From Ganoderma boninense (Eukaryota; Basidiomycota; Agaricomycetes; Polyporales; Polyporaceae): 64,000 nt of DNA. The notes below the pieces were generated by a model that saw only the letters and a list, made by a program, of their open reading frames with translations, was not told the origin of the DNA and ran no database searches. Shown piece by piece: positions 1-11,766 of this stretch. A program made the position numbers and the translations under genes. Position 1 is the stretch's first letter; the number at the start of each line of letters is the position of its first letter. The stretch lies in assembly GCA_002900995.3 (NCBI GenBank), contig CM035305.1, positions 5,364,908 to 5,428,907 on the forward strand, given 5' to 3'.

Positions 1-3000
1 GGCTTCCTGAATGCAGCCGGAGGCAGGTTATCTGCAGTCTGTCCGCCTATCACTTGCTGCCTGGCCCTGTCGCGTGGCGGCCTATCCAAGCAGTCCAGCC
101 TTGAGTCCAGCTTCCAGCCAGCTAGCGACAGCCGACAGCCGATGGTTGGCTACTGCGGGCCTGCACGACAAAGGATTAGCATTAAGCAGTGTTTGCGGGG
201 CGCGGAACCGAGTACGTACGGTCGCAATTACTCTGTCGTTGCATGCTGTGGTTGTAATCGCGCTGACCGTTTTCCGTACTGGAATTGTTTCATGTTAGCT
301 TTTGAACCGGCGGTCAGATTGATATGCAGAATACGCACGTCCGAGCCATCTACCCCGCAGTTAAGTTATTCAGCTACACTCCAGGTTTATTTCTCAGCGT
401 GCTCATGTACCGCATGGCAGACTGTTGGCCGGTGGGGGCGGCCAAGGTTGCAGGGAAACAACAACTCATTCTGGGGCAGCTGGGCGCGTCGTCCAGGCCG
501 TCTGCATGATGGATCATGAGCCACAGCAACATGAGAGGGCCAGACGATACTTACGAGATCAGAAACCAGTCAGCCCTGGGGATACGGCCGGCATTGAGGA
601 CGCCGCCACGCCAATTCGCATCCGAGCGGGAGTCGGAAGGTGGCGAACCGCACGGGTATGTGGACATAGGGTCCGTGCCCTAACAACGGACAGGGAAACG
701 AAACCAGCCGTGCTTGGTCTCGACCGCAGGTGGTACTTGCAAGGAAAACGAAACGAAATGTGGGGAGAGGAGGAAGACCGTCCCCGCGGACGTAGCTGAG
801 GTATGCCCGTGCTGATCTCTATCCGCGATTTCAGTCGTGTCGAAGCTCAATGCATCCCCTTCACTCCTCCTCACACTGACAGTGATATCACGCTCCCAAC
901 ATGTTACTCCGACCGTGACATATGCCGGGGTGAAGTGCAGGGCGGCCTCAGCACTGCGTTTAGTGAGCCTCATTGAGGTCAATCTCAGCCGCACTACCCT
1001 CTTCAAATGCAAAGCCCGGGCTCTGAGGATTTACGGCACGGGTGTGCCGTACTCAAAGGAGAAGTACGCGCGGCCTGCTCCTCGACGGCTGGCCGGCCCA
1101 CATCCCGTTTACGAACGCGGCACTGCCTCGCTTCGACTCCTGAGGGACCTCTTACGTGGCGGCATGCTCAAGTTCATCCGTGCACGCTAGCGCGCTCTCC
1201 ATTACCCGGAGAGCATCCGGCCGCACGTCCTTGCCGCCGCAAAGGCTCCCTCCCCTCCCGCTAATGATCCCGGACCTCCAATTCTCCACATCGCACCATG
1301 GCCAGGTCCCACCTCTCACACGCCGAAATGCAGTCTCGCCGCCTGCAGCTCTGCCTGCCACCATCCCCGATGCGGCTGAGGCACGTTCTCCATCTCGAGC
1401 CCGTCCTGACCGTACCCCTTGGCGCAGAGCCCTCATACCATCCGCACGAGCGCCGCGAATGCTGCGACGTCAACAAGGCCGGCTGCTTCCCCGTCTCCAA
1501 CACAGAGGGAAGGCCCATGCGTGCACGGACAGTCGGCGTACTCACCTCGGACTTTGTGCTCGACCGACCTGCCCGCGCGAACCACGGACGGGGCACGGTT
1601 CTGAAGCCGCTGTCAGAGCTGCGGCGCAAGATGGTGGTTAGCGACCATCTTGGCAGTTACGGTGTGCCGGGCAGGGATGATGGAGAGGCGGAGGACATCG
1701 CGTCGTGTTCGGCCTGGGAGGACGAGAGCGAGCGGCGGAACCGGGCGAAGTGGCGGCGTTGCGTGTAGTCAGACGCCGTGCAGTGGTTCGCGTGCCATCT
1801 CATTCGTAAAACAACGCATTTGAATGACGGTCGAGGGCTCGCAGGATGCGGAGACCGACGGAGCGTGATGGTGGTTCGAGGGCAGGGTCGACGAGCGCCC
1901 GTGCCTTCCGTTTGCGGAACTCGAAGCCGTCGCGCGCTTATGCTCGCCATTGCCTTGCTCCCGGTCCCCCACGGCCGTCCCACTCGTTTGCCCGTCTGCC
2001 CCAGCGGCGCGCGTGCAGCTCTGCATCTCACCTGCAGCTAGTGGTCTCATATGCTCTGTGTGCTCTCGTCTCGCCCCAACTCCACTCTGGCTGCTCTCGG
2101 CCTCGGACACGTATGCTCTCCAGCTGGCAACGACGCGACCAAGCGGAGGGCACACCAACCGGCAGCATCGGCCCTTGTCCTGTAGTTCTTGGCCCCCGAC
2201 GCATGGAGATCTGATTGCAAGGATGTGTTGTTGTGCCCGCAGTGAACTGGTGCGTCCCCTCTCTTGTGTATTCTTGCCGTCCACGGCGTCTACCGGCTCT
2301 GGTGGCTCGGGTTCAGCTGGGATCTCTGTGGCCTCATCTGTGCTCCTCTCTCTTGCCTCCCCTCATGCTTGCCGCTGCATCAACCTCTGCTCTTCGGGCT
2401 CGAAGTGCCCATGGCCCCTCTCGAGCTTCAAGTGTGTCGCTCCCTTTGCTCCGGCACCTTGTCTCTTCGCTCTAGATTAGACGGACGCCAGTTGCGGGTG
2501 AGCACAGTGCTGTATACATCATCGCAAGGCCTGCGTGCCATCCTGCGCCATCCTGTTCTGCTGGCCGCTGGGCCGTCGTTTTTGTACATATGGAATGCAT
2601 CCATTTCCGCCTCTCCTCGTGATATCTTTGCGTCTCGCTCGCTCAAACGAAGGTGAGTGCTGTTATCGTTTCAGCTGGATTTTCCCCGGTGCGAAGCCGG
2701 AACGAGGCTTGGTGCGCTCGTCGGAGCGGGACGGTCCACTTACCGTGGGGCGGTCTGTCGTGCGCCAGGATCCTTGACCCTCCATGCTCGTGCTGTCTGC
2801 TTGGCGTCAACTTGCTGTCATACCCTCGCTGCTGTTAGGCCAGTGCACGTCCCATGAGCTACCCTCGAGCGTGTGCATTTACTGTTGCACTCACAGGAAG
2901 TCCGCGTTTTCCCGCCCCTCCCGAGTCTCGAACCCTCGCACCCTCGTGCGGATGCCTCCGGTGGGCTGCAACTGTGTGTGCAGTAGGTGTGCGTGCCAAG

Positions 3001-3976
3001 CTGACGGCGTGCTGAGGCTCGGAAGACAGGGCACCGATCCTGCGTCGGCCCCCGTCCGTATTTCCTCCTGCCGCGCTGTCCACCGGCCCACTGCCGCAAG
3101 CCGATCACGAGGATCACAGTTCATCTCGCATCGGGGCTCGGTCGTTGGGGGGTTTCTGCACTGAGGGGCTGGGTACACGCGTCGCCAAGCCACGTCGCCC
3201 CTTTGATAGATATTTTACATGTTCAGAACAGAGTGAACATTTAGCGTGCGTCAAATTCTTCTTACACGACCGGCAGCGCGCAGTGCAGGCTGCTGAAGCA
3301 GCAGAGCCAAGCAGTCGAAAGAGAGCCGCGCACAGCCCACGTTCGGGCGGTATCCAGCCGCTAATCAGTGGGTTTCGGGCGTGTTTCGGCAGCCCGTGCG
3401 CGATGGGAAGGGCCGAGGGGAGAGCGCAAAAGAGTGCGTTTGAAGACTGTTCCTTGCGGAGCAGATCTCCGGCAGAGCCGTTTCGGGCCGGCAACACCAC
3501 GTCCCGGATCCGAGACATGCAAGACGAGAAACCAGCTACCGACACATCTTTATTCTAACCCTCCCGAGCTCCAAGCTATTTTGCCCTCAACCCTCATCAT
3601 CCTTTCAGTGTACCGACTCAGGCCTCGACGTCTTCGGGACGAGGTTTCCACAGCAGATGGCTGGCAGCAGCGGACACGGAACGCAGGGCTCGAGGGGCGG
3701 TCAGGGCGGCATGTTGGAAGGTACGCGAAGTGCGCATACATGCGGGTATATGCTGTGACTAACCTACGTTTTCCGTGTGCAGCTGCATGCCGGCATCCCA
3801 CCATCTGTTCTCGCTTGCCCGTTGTCTCCTCGGGTCGTGTATGCGCGTAACGGCCCGGCACCATGCCTCTCGGGAGCATTTGGAACTGATGTGGGAGACC
3901 GTACCAAGCGGCGTGCAGGTACGAGCATCGCATGCATTCACCACCTCGCCAGACGGTCTCAAGCTCTTCGCGTGCA
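1..3976. other. No supportable gene; noncoding or decayed sequence
   Basis: I read both strands and found only short overlapping open frames without a coherent exon chain, a recognised motif or a conserved splice pattern. Nothing here could be tied to a protein family, and no tRNA or rRNA structure was seen. Decayed repeats are the likeliest content, but that is inference. Confidence 0.5.
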
Positions 3977-3981
3977 ATAGG

Positions 3982-4787
3982 CAACAACCATCCAGGACCG
4001 TGCGTGCTGCCGGCCGGCCGCCGTGTCTCGGAACATCCGGCCGCAGGTGTACAGTGCCAGGTTAGCTGTCTGCTTCAGGTGAGTGAATCTATCACTCACT
4101 CGGCATTCTCGGGTCCGATGTGTGCTCTTAGGGCCCTATGGCGCATGCGATGGCTCTCGACTTCTCGCAGCAATAATGCTGGCGCACAACAGGCCTCTGT
4201 CCCACCATACTTACTGTCAGGCTCTCGGTCGGACATAAACAACAACCATCCAGGACTGTGCAGCTGCATGGGAACGGTCCATTGTGTCCGGCTGCGTCCA
4301 TTCGAGGGGCATTGTGCCGCTTTATGCAGGTGAGTAATTCCGCTTCGCTTGAGTCTTGGACGGCTGCCATTCACCGCTGTGATGTCAGAACATTTTCGAC
4401 CTGGCAGCCGGCCATGGTCCGCCTCTCGCCAGCCTGGACGCAGGCGGGGGACCTCATTCCATGCGCAGTTGCTGCGGGCGAGGTGCTGCCGGTTGTCAGC
4501 GAGGATATCCATGCTCCGGCTTGGCGAAGAGAATCTAACCAATGTGCGTTGCCTCGCCAGGCCCTCAAATCCCCGGCGGCATCTCGCAAAGACGTCAAGC
4601 GACATCACCATAGTCAATCTTACCAGTCCCACTGCCCCACGTCATGCCGTCGAGCCTTCAGATGGTCATAAACAACAACCATCCAGGACCCGGCGGCCGC
4701 AAGCGCTAGGTACATCGAGGGACATCCGACTGCAGCCGTCAGAGGGCCATAGTGTTACCTCGCACAGGTGAGTGAATAATTCTGCTG
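3982..4787 (+). repeat. Three dispersed exon-like repeat modules
   Basis: Three related segments lie at about 3982-4088, 4240-4338 and 4671-4787. Each opens with a version of CAACAACCATCCAGGAC and closes with CAGGTGAGT or CAGGTGAGTGA, so each looks like an exon of roughly 85-95 bases bounded by an acceptor-like CAG and a near-consensus 5' splice donor. The interiors are diverged, with a shared GCTGC and CCGGC flavour. I cannot assign a protein product. They could be duplicated exons of a lost gene or a repeat that happens to carry splice-like ends. Confidence 0.55.
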
Positions 4788-5186
4788 TGCTTCGTTGGGG
4801 TACGGCATCGTCTCGGCGTACTGCACAGTGCTCGTTAGTAGCAACTGTGCGTAAGAATTGAAAGAAAATATATTCCGGCCCCGCCGCGCACCAGGCACGG
4901 GGCCGAACATCGGGTTCTACTATGCACATGGCAGTCGCGCAGACGGTGCACTAGCGACTCAGAAGTAACTTTGAGCAGCCGTCGACAGAGGTCTCAGGTG
5001 CCGCTACACTGTGTCTGTCTCCAAGGAGACTTTGGGGTGACTGCGAGCGAGTCTGTCTTCCGGGCCCCGCCGGCAGGTCGAGCTCAAAGTCCGACTGTCT
5101 GAGGCCCTCATGCAGACAGCACCAAGGTGCCCGCGCTGTAGCAGCATCGGCATGAGGGCATCGGCCCGAGTGCTGAGTACAGAGTC

Positions 5187-5286
5187 NNNNNNNNNNNNNN
5201 NNNNNNNNNNNNNNNNNNNNNNNNNNNNNNNNNNNNNNNNNNNNNNNNNNNNNNNNNNNNNNNNNNNNNNNNNNNNNNNNNNNNNN
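5187..5286. other. Assembly gap of 100 N
   Basis: Exactly 100 N bases, the usual placeholder for a scaffold gap of unknown true size. Sequence on the two sides need not be adjacent in the genome. Confidence 0.95.
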
Positions 5287-5375
5287 CGGCACATTTCCTC
5301 CAACGACGCCTCCTTTCTCGCCTTACATGCATCTACGAAACACGCCACGACTCATCCCTTCTCTCTCTCGCCCTT

Positions 5376-5720
5376 CGTCGATCTTGATGGTGGCACTCGA
5401 CCGTACGACGGGGCGCCCGGCAGACCAGCGATGTTCAAGCGGATCATCTGGCAGAGTCCGGGCGGCAGCACGCGCTCGCGCAAAGGGTCTCCGGCACCAT
5501 GTGCAGGCGTCCTGTGTGCAACAGGCCATTTTTGGTGAGTGCATGCATTATAACCACTTCGTACTCGCGCTCTCACCGGCTGACATCTTTTGTTTGCAAC
5601 TAGAATGGCCGACTTCGACTGCCGCACTGGACGGGTCGACGGAGCGCCCGGCAGACAGGCTGTCTTCAAGCGGATAGCCTGGCAGAGTCTGACGGCGAGC
5701 GCGGACTGGAGGACGCGAGG
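5376..5720 (+). repeat. Tandemly duplicated block, two copies
   Basis: The stretch at about 5376-5500 and the one at about 5605-5720 share the order GCGCCCGGCAGAC, TTCAAGCGGAT and CTGGCAGAGTC at similar spacing. Read on the plus strand both contain G-A-P-G-R, F-K-R-I and W-Q-S in the same frame, so this may be a duplicated exon of an unrecognised or dead gene. The first copy starts about 90 bases after the N gap, so its 5' context is unknown. Confidence 0.5.
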
Positions 5721-6221
5721 GGATGGCGGCGGGCAGACGGGTCGTCCTTGGACGGACGGACTCATGGTGGCGGCGGGAAACGAGGCATACCCTCGGCCGG
5801 GAGGCCATAGTTTGCGGGCAGGAAACTTGTGAGTTCATTTCGTCCCGCCTGTGTTGCTGTGCGTGCTCAACCAGTGCGTCTGATTGAGACGGGCGTATGC
5901 ACCCCACAGAGACCGGGCCATGGCGCGGGCCAACTGGTGGGTACATAGGTGTCAGCCCGAGTTGAAGACGCGGCGACATTTTGTGTGCGGGATGATGCAT
6001 GGTCGTTGGGGGCACTGTATGCGCTTTTCCATCGCGCGAACTGCGAGAGTGTGTATAGCATCGTTTGCACGCGGAGAGTCGATGCAAGAATCTTAGGATG
6101 CATAGCCTCTGGATGAGGCATCAAATATATTTCATTCGTAGTGTATGTACAATGTGTGCTGCCTCCACCGTCGTTCTCCTCTGTTCTCAGCCCGGGTGCC
6201 ATGCCGAGAGTGGAACACACG

Positions 6222-6412
6222 CCAATTCCCAATATTCCAACTCTCCGTACTCATTCTAATTCCCCATACTCATTCTAACTCTCCGTACTCATTCTACCTC
6301 TCAATGCCCCATACTCATTCCAATTCTACGTACTCTATATTCCAACACTCTGTTCCAATTCTCAATATTCCAATTCCCCATACCCATTCTAACTCTCAAT
6401 ACTCTACTCGAG
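6222..6412 (+). repeat. Degenerate AT-rich minisatellite, about 18-20 bp unit
   Basis: The words CCATACTCATTCTAA, CTCCGTACTCATTC and CAATATTCCAA recur with small changes about ten times. The block is much more AT-rich than its surroundings and has no coding sense. Confidence 0.8.
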
Positions 6413-7473
6413 TCCGTGTTTGTTTCTCTGGCTGAACACCCTCGCGTCAACGCCCCTGGGACAAACACCGGCTCGCGCACATCACCGGGCAATCAGTCCG
6501 GTGCCCGAGGCAGAGCTGCCACCAAGGCCGCGTGCGAAGTCATGCGGTGAGTAGAAAGACGCATATACATAGAAGGACTTGGAATCGTCGTGTACACTTT
6601 CAAACATTCCTACTCAGCCGTTATTGTGTGCTTTCGTGTTGGCCTCACGATGATTCTAAGTTGCTGCCGGTCACGTACGGTCACCAGACCTCCCAGGAAT
6701 GTCGGATGTTCCATTAGACGGTGGACGAGCTCCGCGTTCTATGTAGCGTTGTGTTAGAATGCTAGCGCTTACGACCCTCGACGGCATCACCCGTCGAGGA
6801 GTATCTCGCCGTGTATCACAATATGAACATTCATTCGTTCTTCTCCTTCTACCACCACCATCGGACAGCGTCCAACCCCTCAGGGCTTTTAGGGCTTTAA
6901 CACGTTGTGACCTCTGCAGACCAACACACTCGGCACTCATGGGCTTGGCCGCACTCCTTACCTCCCGGCCAGCTTCCTTTCACGCAACATGAATGGTTCC
7001 CACTATTCTCTTTCAACACCATCCGACATCTCATCCGTCGACACCGAGGCCTGAGGAGCTCTACGCCAGCTCTCGTGCCAGAACCTGTTCTCTGCTGAGC
7101 GCGGAGCTGCCGTCCCCAGTCTCTCGCTCTCAGACCCCCATTCTATTCTAGAACTCCGCCACCCACCGAGTGCTCAGCGAGCCCCTCACGCCCCTCCCTG
7201 GCCTCTCCCATCCACAGCCACGGGCTCGCACTCGCAAGAGCGATGGTGTTCTCCTTCCAGTTCCTCAGCCTCCAGGTGACGAGGCTAGTGATGGAAATTG
7301 GCTGAAGTCGACGCTTATCAGGATGACGGATTCGGAAAGGAGGAACACTTACGCGCGACAGCGACTTCTCCTATCCGACCTCTCTCTCCTCTCCGCATCG
7401 CACTGGTACTCGAATATAGCCGTATCAGACTAGGGTATGCCACATTCCTGCAAGATCTCTTGTCCTTCGAAAC
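6413..7473. other. No supportable gene; upstream region of the Crinkler-like gene
   Basis: No coherent exon chain was seen on either strand. The part nearest 7474 is presumably the promoter and 5' leader of the next gene, but no clear TATA box stands out. Confidence 0.45.
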
Positions 7474-9752
7474 ATGACCGTAAGTTCAAGCTTTATCCTG
7501 GTGCTTTCTGAGGTGTACAGGCCCCTGACGTAGGAGCATAGACTCGCACCCAAGAATCAAGCCGTGGCCACTGGGAACCCGTCAGTAGCAGTGGCCTGCG
7601 AGAATTCCAGGACACCTACTGGGGTGCCCGAGGCAGAACGGCCCTCAAGAACGTGCTCACGCGCCCGCCGCTCGAGTGGTTTCTCCACTTCAGGCAACCC
7701 GCCGTCCAGGACCTCTTCGATTTGTCCCTCCCTGACGGTCTCCACTTCGTCCGCGAGGAATATCTTCTGCTCGCTGACCGCCTCCGTAACTCTCGCAAAC
7801 AGAAAAGGCGGTGTCCGAGATGCACGGATGCTTGTTGCTGGGTCAGCAGGGCGTCGGTATGTGGCTCCTACTCCCGATCCTTCTGCAGGGAAATATCTGA
7901 CGTTAACAGGGAAATCGCACTTTTTGCCACTCTTGCTGGTGCAATGCCTGTCTCGCGAAGAGACGATCCTCTTCACGTCCTCCCACGGAGACACCTATCT
8001 CTTCGATGAAGACGGTATTGTCAGGACGAGGACGGCTGACTTCTCCCCGTCCACTCACCTCCTCGAGGACTTTCCTGAGCCCCCCGGAAGGCTGTGGTCA
8101 CTGGTGGACTGCTCTCAGGCGAAGGGGACTATATTCTCGTCTGTCACCTATGCCGCACGGCAGCTGTTCTTCGTGGCCGCTGCACGTCCCGACCTGTCGC
8201 ATTGCGGAGATCTGAAGGGGCGATTTAATGTTCGGGAGTGGTGGATGTCTGAATGGACGGAGAATGAGCTCCGTGCGCTGTAAGGTCAAGTTGTCTAGTC
8301 CTGTGCTGTGTGATGGCTAACATAGTCCACTTCGGCACTCCCTAGCTTGGCGTCCATACCTCACAACCAGATCCCCCCTCTCAGCCAGGACGGTACCCTC
8401 TGTCGTCTCCCGATACCGCCAGATCTCTCATTCAAGACGTTGGGCCGTCCCCTCAGGATATCCTCCTGTACCTAACCGCCCCAGACCGGTACGAAGAATT
8501 GGTGAATGACGCACTTCTCCATTACACGAGTGTGGACGCGATCTACCGCCTCCTGTCAGGACTCGACCTAAGAATCAACCCAGACGTACACAAACTCGTC
8601 CTCATCTCGCGGGAGGGACCCGTCCCCGTTGCTCCAACTGCGCTCGACGCCGACGATCGTGCCATCGCACACTTCAAGACCCGCGCCATCCACTTCCGCG
8701 TGCTTGCCAGCGTCATGGCGCTCAGCGTCGAGGACACTGAGCACCTCTACGCCGCCTTCAGAGCCAGCGACGGTCCCAGGCATGGCGGCGTGGGACCGTT
8801 CGCTGCCGCGTCCTCCGCGCTCCTCTTCGAGAACATGGCCCTCCGGTACGCGCGCGACGAGGACAAGTTACAGAAACCCCTCTTCGCGCCGTTCCGCGAC
8901 CCCTACATACTCATACACCAGCACAAGGATCCTGCTCCGGATCCCCATCGCAGGGTGCACATGACACGGGCGCAGACGTCCGCCTCGTCGTCCGCCACGG
9001 TGCGCTTCCTCTACCAGAGCAAAAACGAAACCAGCTGGCGCACGACGGTAGCGGTCTCCTCCCGGGCCGAGTCCCGCAACGTTGTGTGGCGCCCTTCGCG
9101 CGGCGCCGAGCGGGACGGATGCGGGAGGTGGCTGTCGGACGTCTACCAGTGCACCAAGCTGCAGGACAATTTGCCCGATGCGATGCACACATGGCCGAGT
9201 GTTGCGGCACTCTGCGCGGCCGTGCGCTCTGGTCCGTGGGACTGGGACGTGGGTGGGGCGTTCTGCCGCGCGCCCGACTCGGCCCCGGGGCATGGTGCGC
9301 TGTTCGACGCGTACGCGCTCCATGTAGACCGCAGCGAGGACTCTATATGGGCGATCCGTGTCGCCACCCCCGAGCAGGAATGCGAGTGTGGCGCGACGGC
9401 CGGTGGGGAAGGAGGGTTCGCGGCGATCGCGCAGCTGAAGGAGGCTCTGCGTGAGGGGTTTCACAATGAGGAGCGACCGGTGCACGTTTGGTACGCGCTG
9501 ATCGTCCCGTACGGGGAGCCAGAGTTCGGAGTGGAGTGGAGCTTGCCTGCGGCGGGATTCGACGAGCATCCCGGGGGCGTGTATGTCCAGTTCCTGGACG
9601 TCAGTGCGTTCGGAGGGGACGTCGCGGATGTGTTTGGGGTGCCGCGGCCGGACGTCGACGAGGACGCCGACGGTGCACCCGACGCAGGTACGGCTCGGAG
9701 GGTAATGTCAAAAACGGCAGGAAAGCGCAAGCGGGATGAAGGAAGGTACTAG
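7474..9752 (+). CDS. Crinkler/RHS-like P-loop NTPase
   Basis: Proposed exons: 7474-7479, 7542-7785, 7803-7856, 7910-8279 and 8423-9752 (667 residues). The N-terminal part reads EFQDTYWGARGR, then VREEYLLLADRL, then a Walker A motif GQQGVGKS that is intact only after removal of the 53-nt intron 7857-7909. A short acidic segment (GDTYLFDED) and WWMSEWTENEL follow, then GPSPQDILLYL and a long variable C-terminal region ending in a basic KRKRDE tail. This order fits the high-copy fungal proteins called Crinkler- or RHS-like, whose NTPase part precedes a variable effector part; that assignment is from family knowledge, not a search. The frame between VREEY and the Walker A motif is restored only if 17 bases (7786-7802, GTAACT...ACAG) are removed, so there is either a micro-intron or a frameshift. 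The two-codon first exon is the least certain part. Confidence 0.7.
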
Positions 9753-10511
9753 GAGCAGTCTCTTCTGAACCGGGCAGTCTTGATACGAGAACAAACACGG
9801 GCGGATGTGGACACTGCAGGCACTCATTCCTCTCGAAGCCCATCCGTATGTTCCCTAGCCACTGAAGTTCGGACCTGTACCAACAGATTCCAGGTCAGCT
9901 ACCATCCATGCTTTGACAGCTCCTTCACTTGCAGGAGACCGGCAACTTCAGCGTAGTATCGCTCATGCGAATCCAAGGTGTTCCGAGTTCAATTTTGTTT
10001 AGTCTTCTACTGTGACCGCATGCCGGTGCATGGCGAACTTGGAAACCATAGGCCCGAAATGTTCTCTCAACTGACATTGACCTCCCCTCTGATTCCCTCA
10101 AAAGTTCGATCTTTGCGAGACACTGTGATCATGACCTCCGGAGGAGAGGATGGAGCTGTTGACGGCCGTTCGGTCAAGGTGTCGAGGGCCGACGCCGGGT
10201 CTCCGTCTGTCGCTTCTCCGTGATATAGATGTGCGTATGTAGCCTCAGTCTGTTGGAGAGGTAGAAGAGCGAGAGTCGGATGGGGAGAACTGACGAGCTG
10301 TTGGGGGATGGATGCCGTCATGTGCTATGTTTGCATCGGATTGCACATTTCGCTCGTGTCGCCACTCAAGCTCCATGACGGATGGCCAGGAATCTACATG
10401 TGCTTATTCTCAGTGACACGGAGTGATTACAAAATCAGAACTCGGGAAGGGCAACACGGCATGACTCGAGCAGCCCACGAGGTACAACTACAGACAAGAC
10501 TACGGAGAACA
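9753..10511. other. Intergenic region, no gene seen
   Basis: Between the convergent 3' ends of the Crinkler-like gene and the next minus-strand gene. Only short random frames; probably 3' UTRs and spacer. Confidence 0.5.
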
Positions 10512-11188
10512 TCAACGCCGGGGCTCCGAGAGCGTGACGAAAACAGGGCTTGGGGACCGGAATTCAGTCCTCTTCTCGACCGCGAATTGGATATGGCTGA
10601 TCAGAGTGTTTAACAGGATCTCGTCCCTCAAGGTGGGCGTCGAGAGCCTGAAGGTGTGGCGTTCGAGGTGTCTGATCACGTAGAGCATCCAGTCCTTGCA
10701 GCTCCGTCTCCCGGAGGCGTCGGAAGGAGGAAGCTGGCAGCTGTGAATGAACTAATACACGTCGACGACAAAGATAAATGCCACTCATTCAGCGACGCGG
10801 GATCATCATGACGATTGGAGTGGAAAGCACGCACACCCTCGAACGTGCGCAGGTGAGCGCTGAACACCGTGCCGATGCGGACGCCTCCCTCATAGCCCGA
10901 TGCACCATTCAAGTCCTCGTCCTGTGCACGCACAGTCTGTCCAGGAGAGAATTGGACGTGGTGGTCGGAAAGGTGGTATACGCGGGCTCGGCGGGTTTGT
11001 TCGTCAGTGATGACCGCGATGGCCCAGTGGCGGGAGGCCGGCCCCAACGGTCTTGAAAGGACGACGATCGACGCGTAGCCGTTTACTGGGTGTTCGTCTC
11101 GAGCGAATGTAGTGCGGGGCATGACGGCATGAGCGTCGCTGGCCGCGGTGGCGGATGCTTGTAGTCCAGCCTGCGACGGTTGCTCCAT
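10512..11188 (-). CDS. Copy A of an undescribed two-exon family, possibly permuted NlpC/P60-like
   Basis: Exons complement(10512-10751, 10835-11188), 197 residues. Exon 1 carries HWAIAVITDE, then RVYHLSD, then GGVRIGTV; exon 2 carries CQLPP, SCKDWMLYVIRHLE and a closing PVFVTLSEP. The same order and the same phase-0 intron occur in the copies at 13923-14593 and 15695-16395, and exon 2 is 240 bases here and in the first of those, which supports the model. No described family was recognised by name. The order His (HWAI), His (YHL), then Cys (SCKDW) resembles permuted NlpC/P60 or LRAT-type enzymes, in which His precedes a Cys in an N-C-x-x-F/W context; this is inference. Copy A keeps all three candidate residues. 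ATG 11188 was chosen because MEQ aligns with copy D. The donor (GGT then GTGCGT) and the acceptor TTAG are acceptable but not strong. Confidence 0.65.
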
Positions 11189-11231
11189 GACCTTCGGTAT
11201 ACTGATCGCCATTCGGAGGAGTCTCTGTACG

Positions 11232-11297
11232 GTGATGAGGCTGAGGGTTGACAGTGATGCGGCTGAGGGTTGACAGTGATGAGGCTGAGGGTTCAGG
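11232..11297 (+). repeat. 22-bp tandem repeat, three units
   Basis: GTGATGAGGCTGAGGGTTGACA is repeated three times with one-base changes (starts 11232, 11254, 11276). It lies in the 5' leader of copy A, between its TATA box and its ATG. Confidence 0.85.
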
Positions 11298-11346
11298 ATT
11301 GAGTCGACGAGGAGTTGGTTAGGTCTCTCCTCGCATTTTTTACGGG

Positions 11347-11352
11347 TTTATA
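11347..11352 (-). promoter_or_regulatory. TATA box of copy A
   Basis: On the minus strand the context is GCAGGATATAAACCC, about 160 bases before ATG 11188. Near-identical GGATATAA contexts lie upstream of the copies at 14593 and 15695, and a close TATATAAA at the pseudogene copy, which argues for function. Confidence 0.65.
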
Positions 11353-11410
11353 TCCTGCGCATAACCGCCCGTCAGCTTGATGAAGTTCAGTAAAAATTTC
11401 TCAGCCTCCC

Positions 11411-11765
11411 TGTGCGGTCGTTATTGTCGTGCTTTGGTGGCAGAGGTGCCATGATTTTATCGTGCCGCCAGTTTGCCGCCAGTCTTTGCGCCATAACGCT
11501 TCCTCGTATATGTGGGACGGAGGACAACCTGTAAGGCTAGATGCAATGGGTGAGGACAAAAATGATCTGAGCTCACCCGCCGCCAGAACTACTATGCAGT
11601 CTGCTATTGTCGTGCTGCAGTGATGAAGGTGCCAGAATCCTAGTACGGCGCCGCCAGTGTGCCACCAGTGTCCAGACTCTTGGACCAAGGAGGCGATGAT
11701 GCTTCCTTCCATTCGTGGAACAAGAACACGTACTTGAAAGGCAAGGTGGGAGACGACACTGCGAC
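11411..11765 (-). repeat. Two tandem copies of the family's conserved upstream element
   Basis: Two related blocks (about 11411-11510 and 11598-11765) read on the minus strand as ACTGGYGGC...GGCACCT...AAGCACGACAATA. The same element occurs once upstream of copy C (about 14776-14960) and once upstream of copy D (about 15385-15530), always on the promoter-distal side of the TATA box and oriented with the gene. It is therefore a promoter-linked repeat that was duplicated with the family. Confidence 0.65.
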
Positions 11766-11766
11766 T

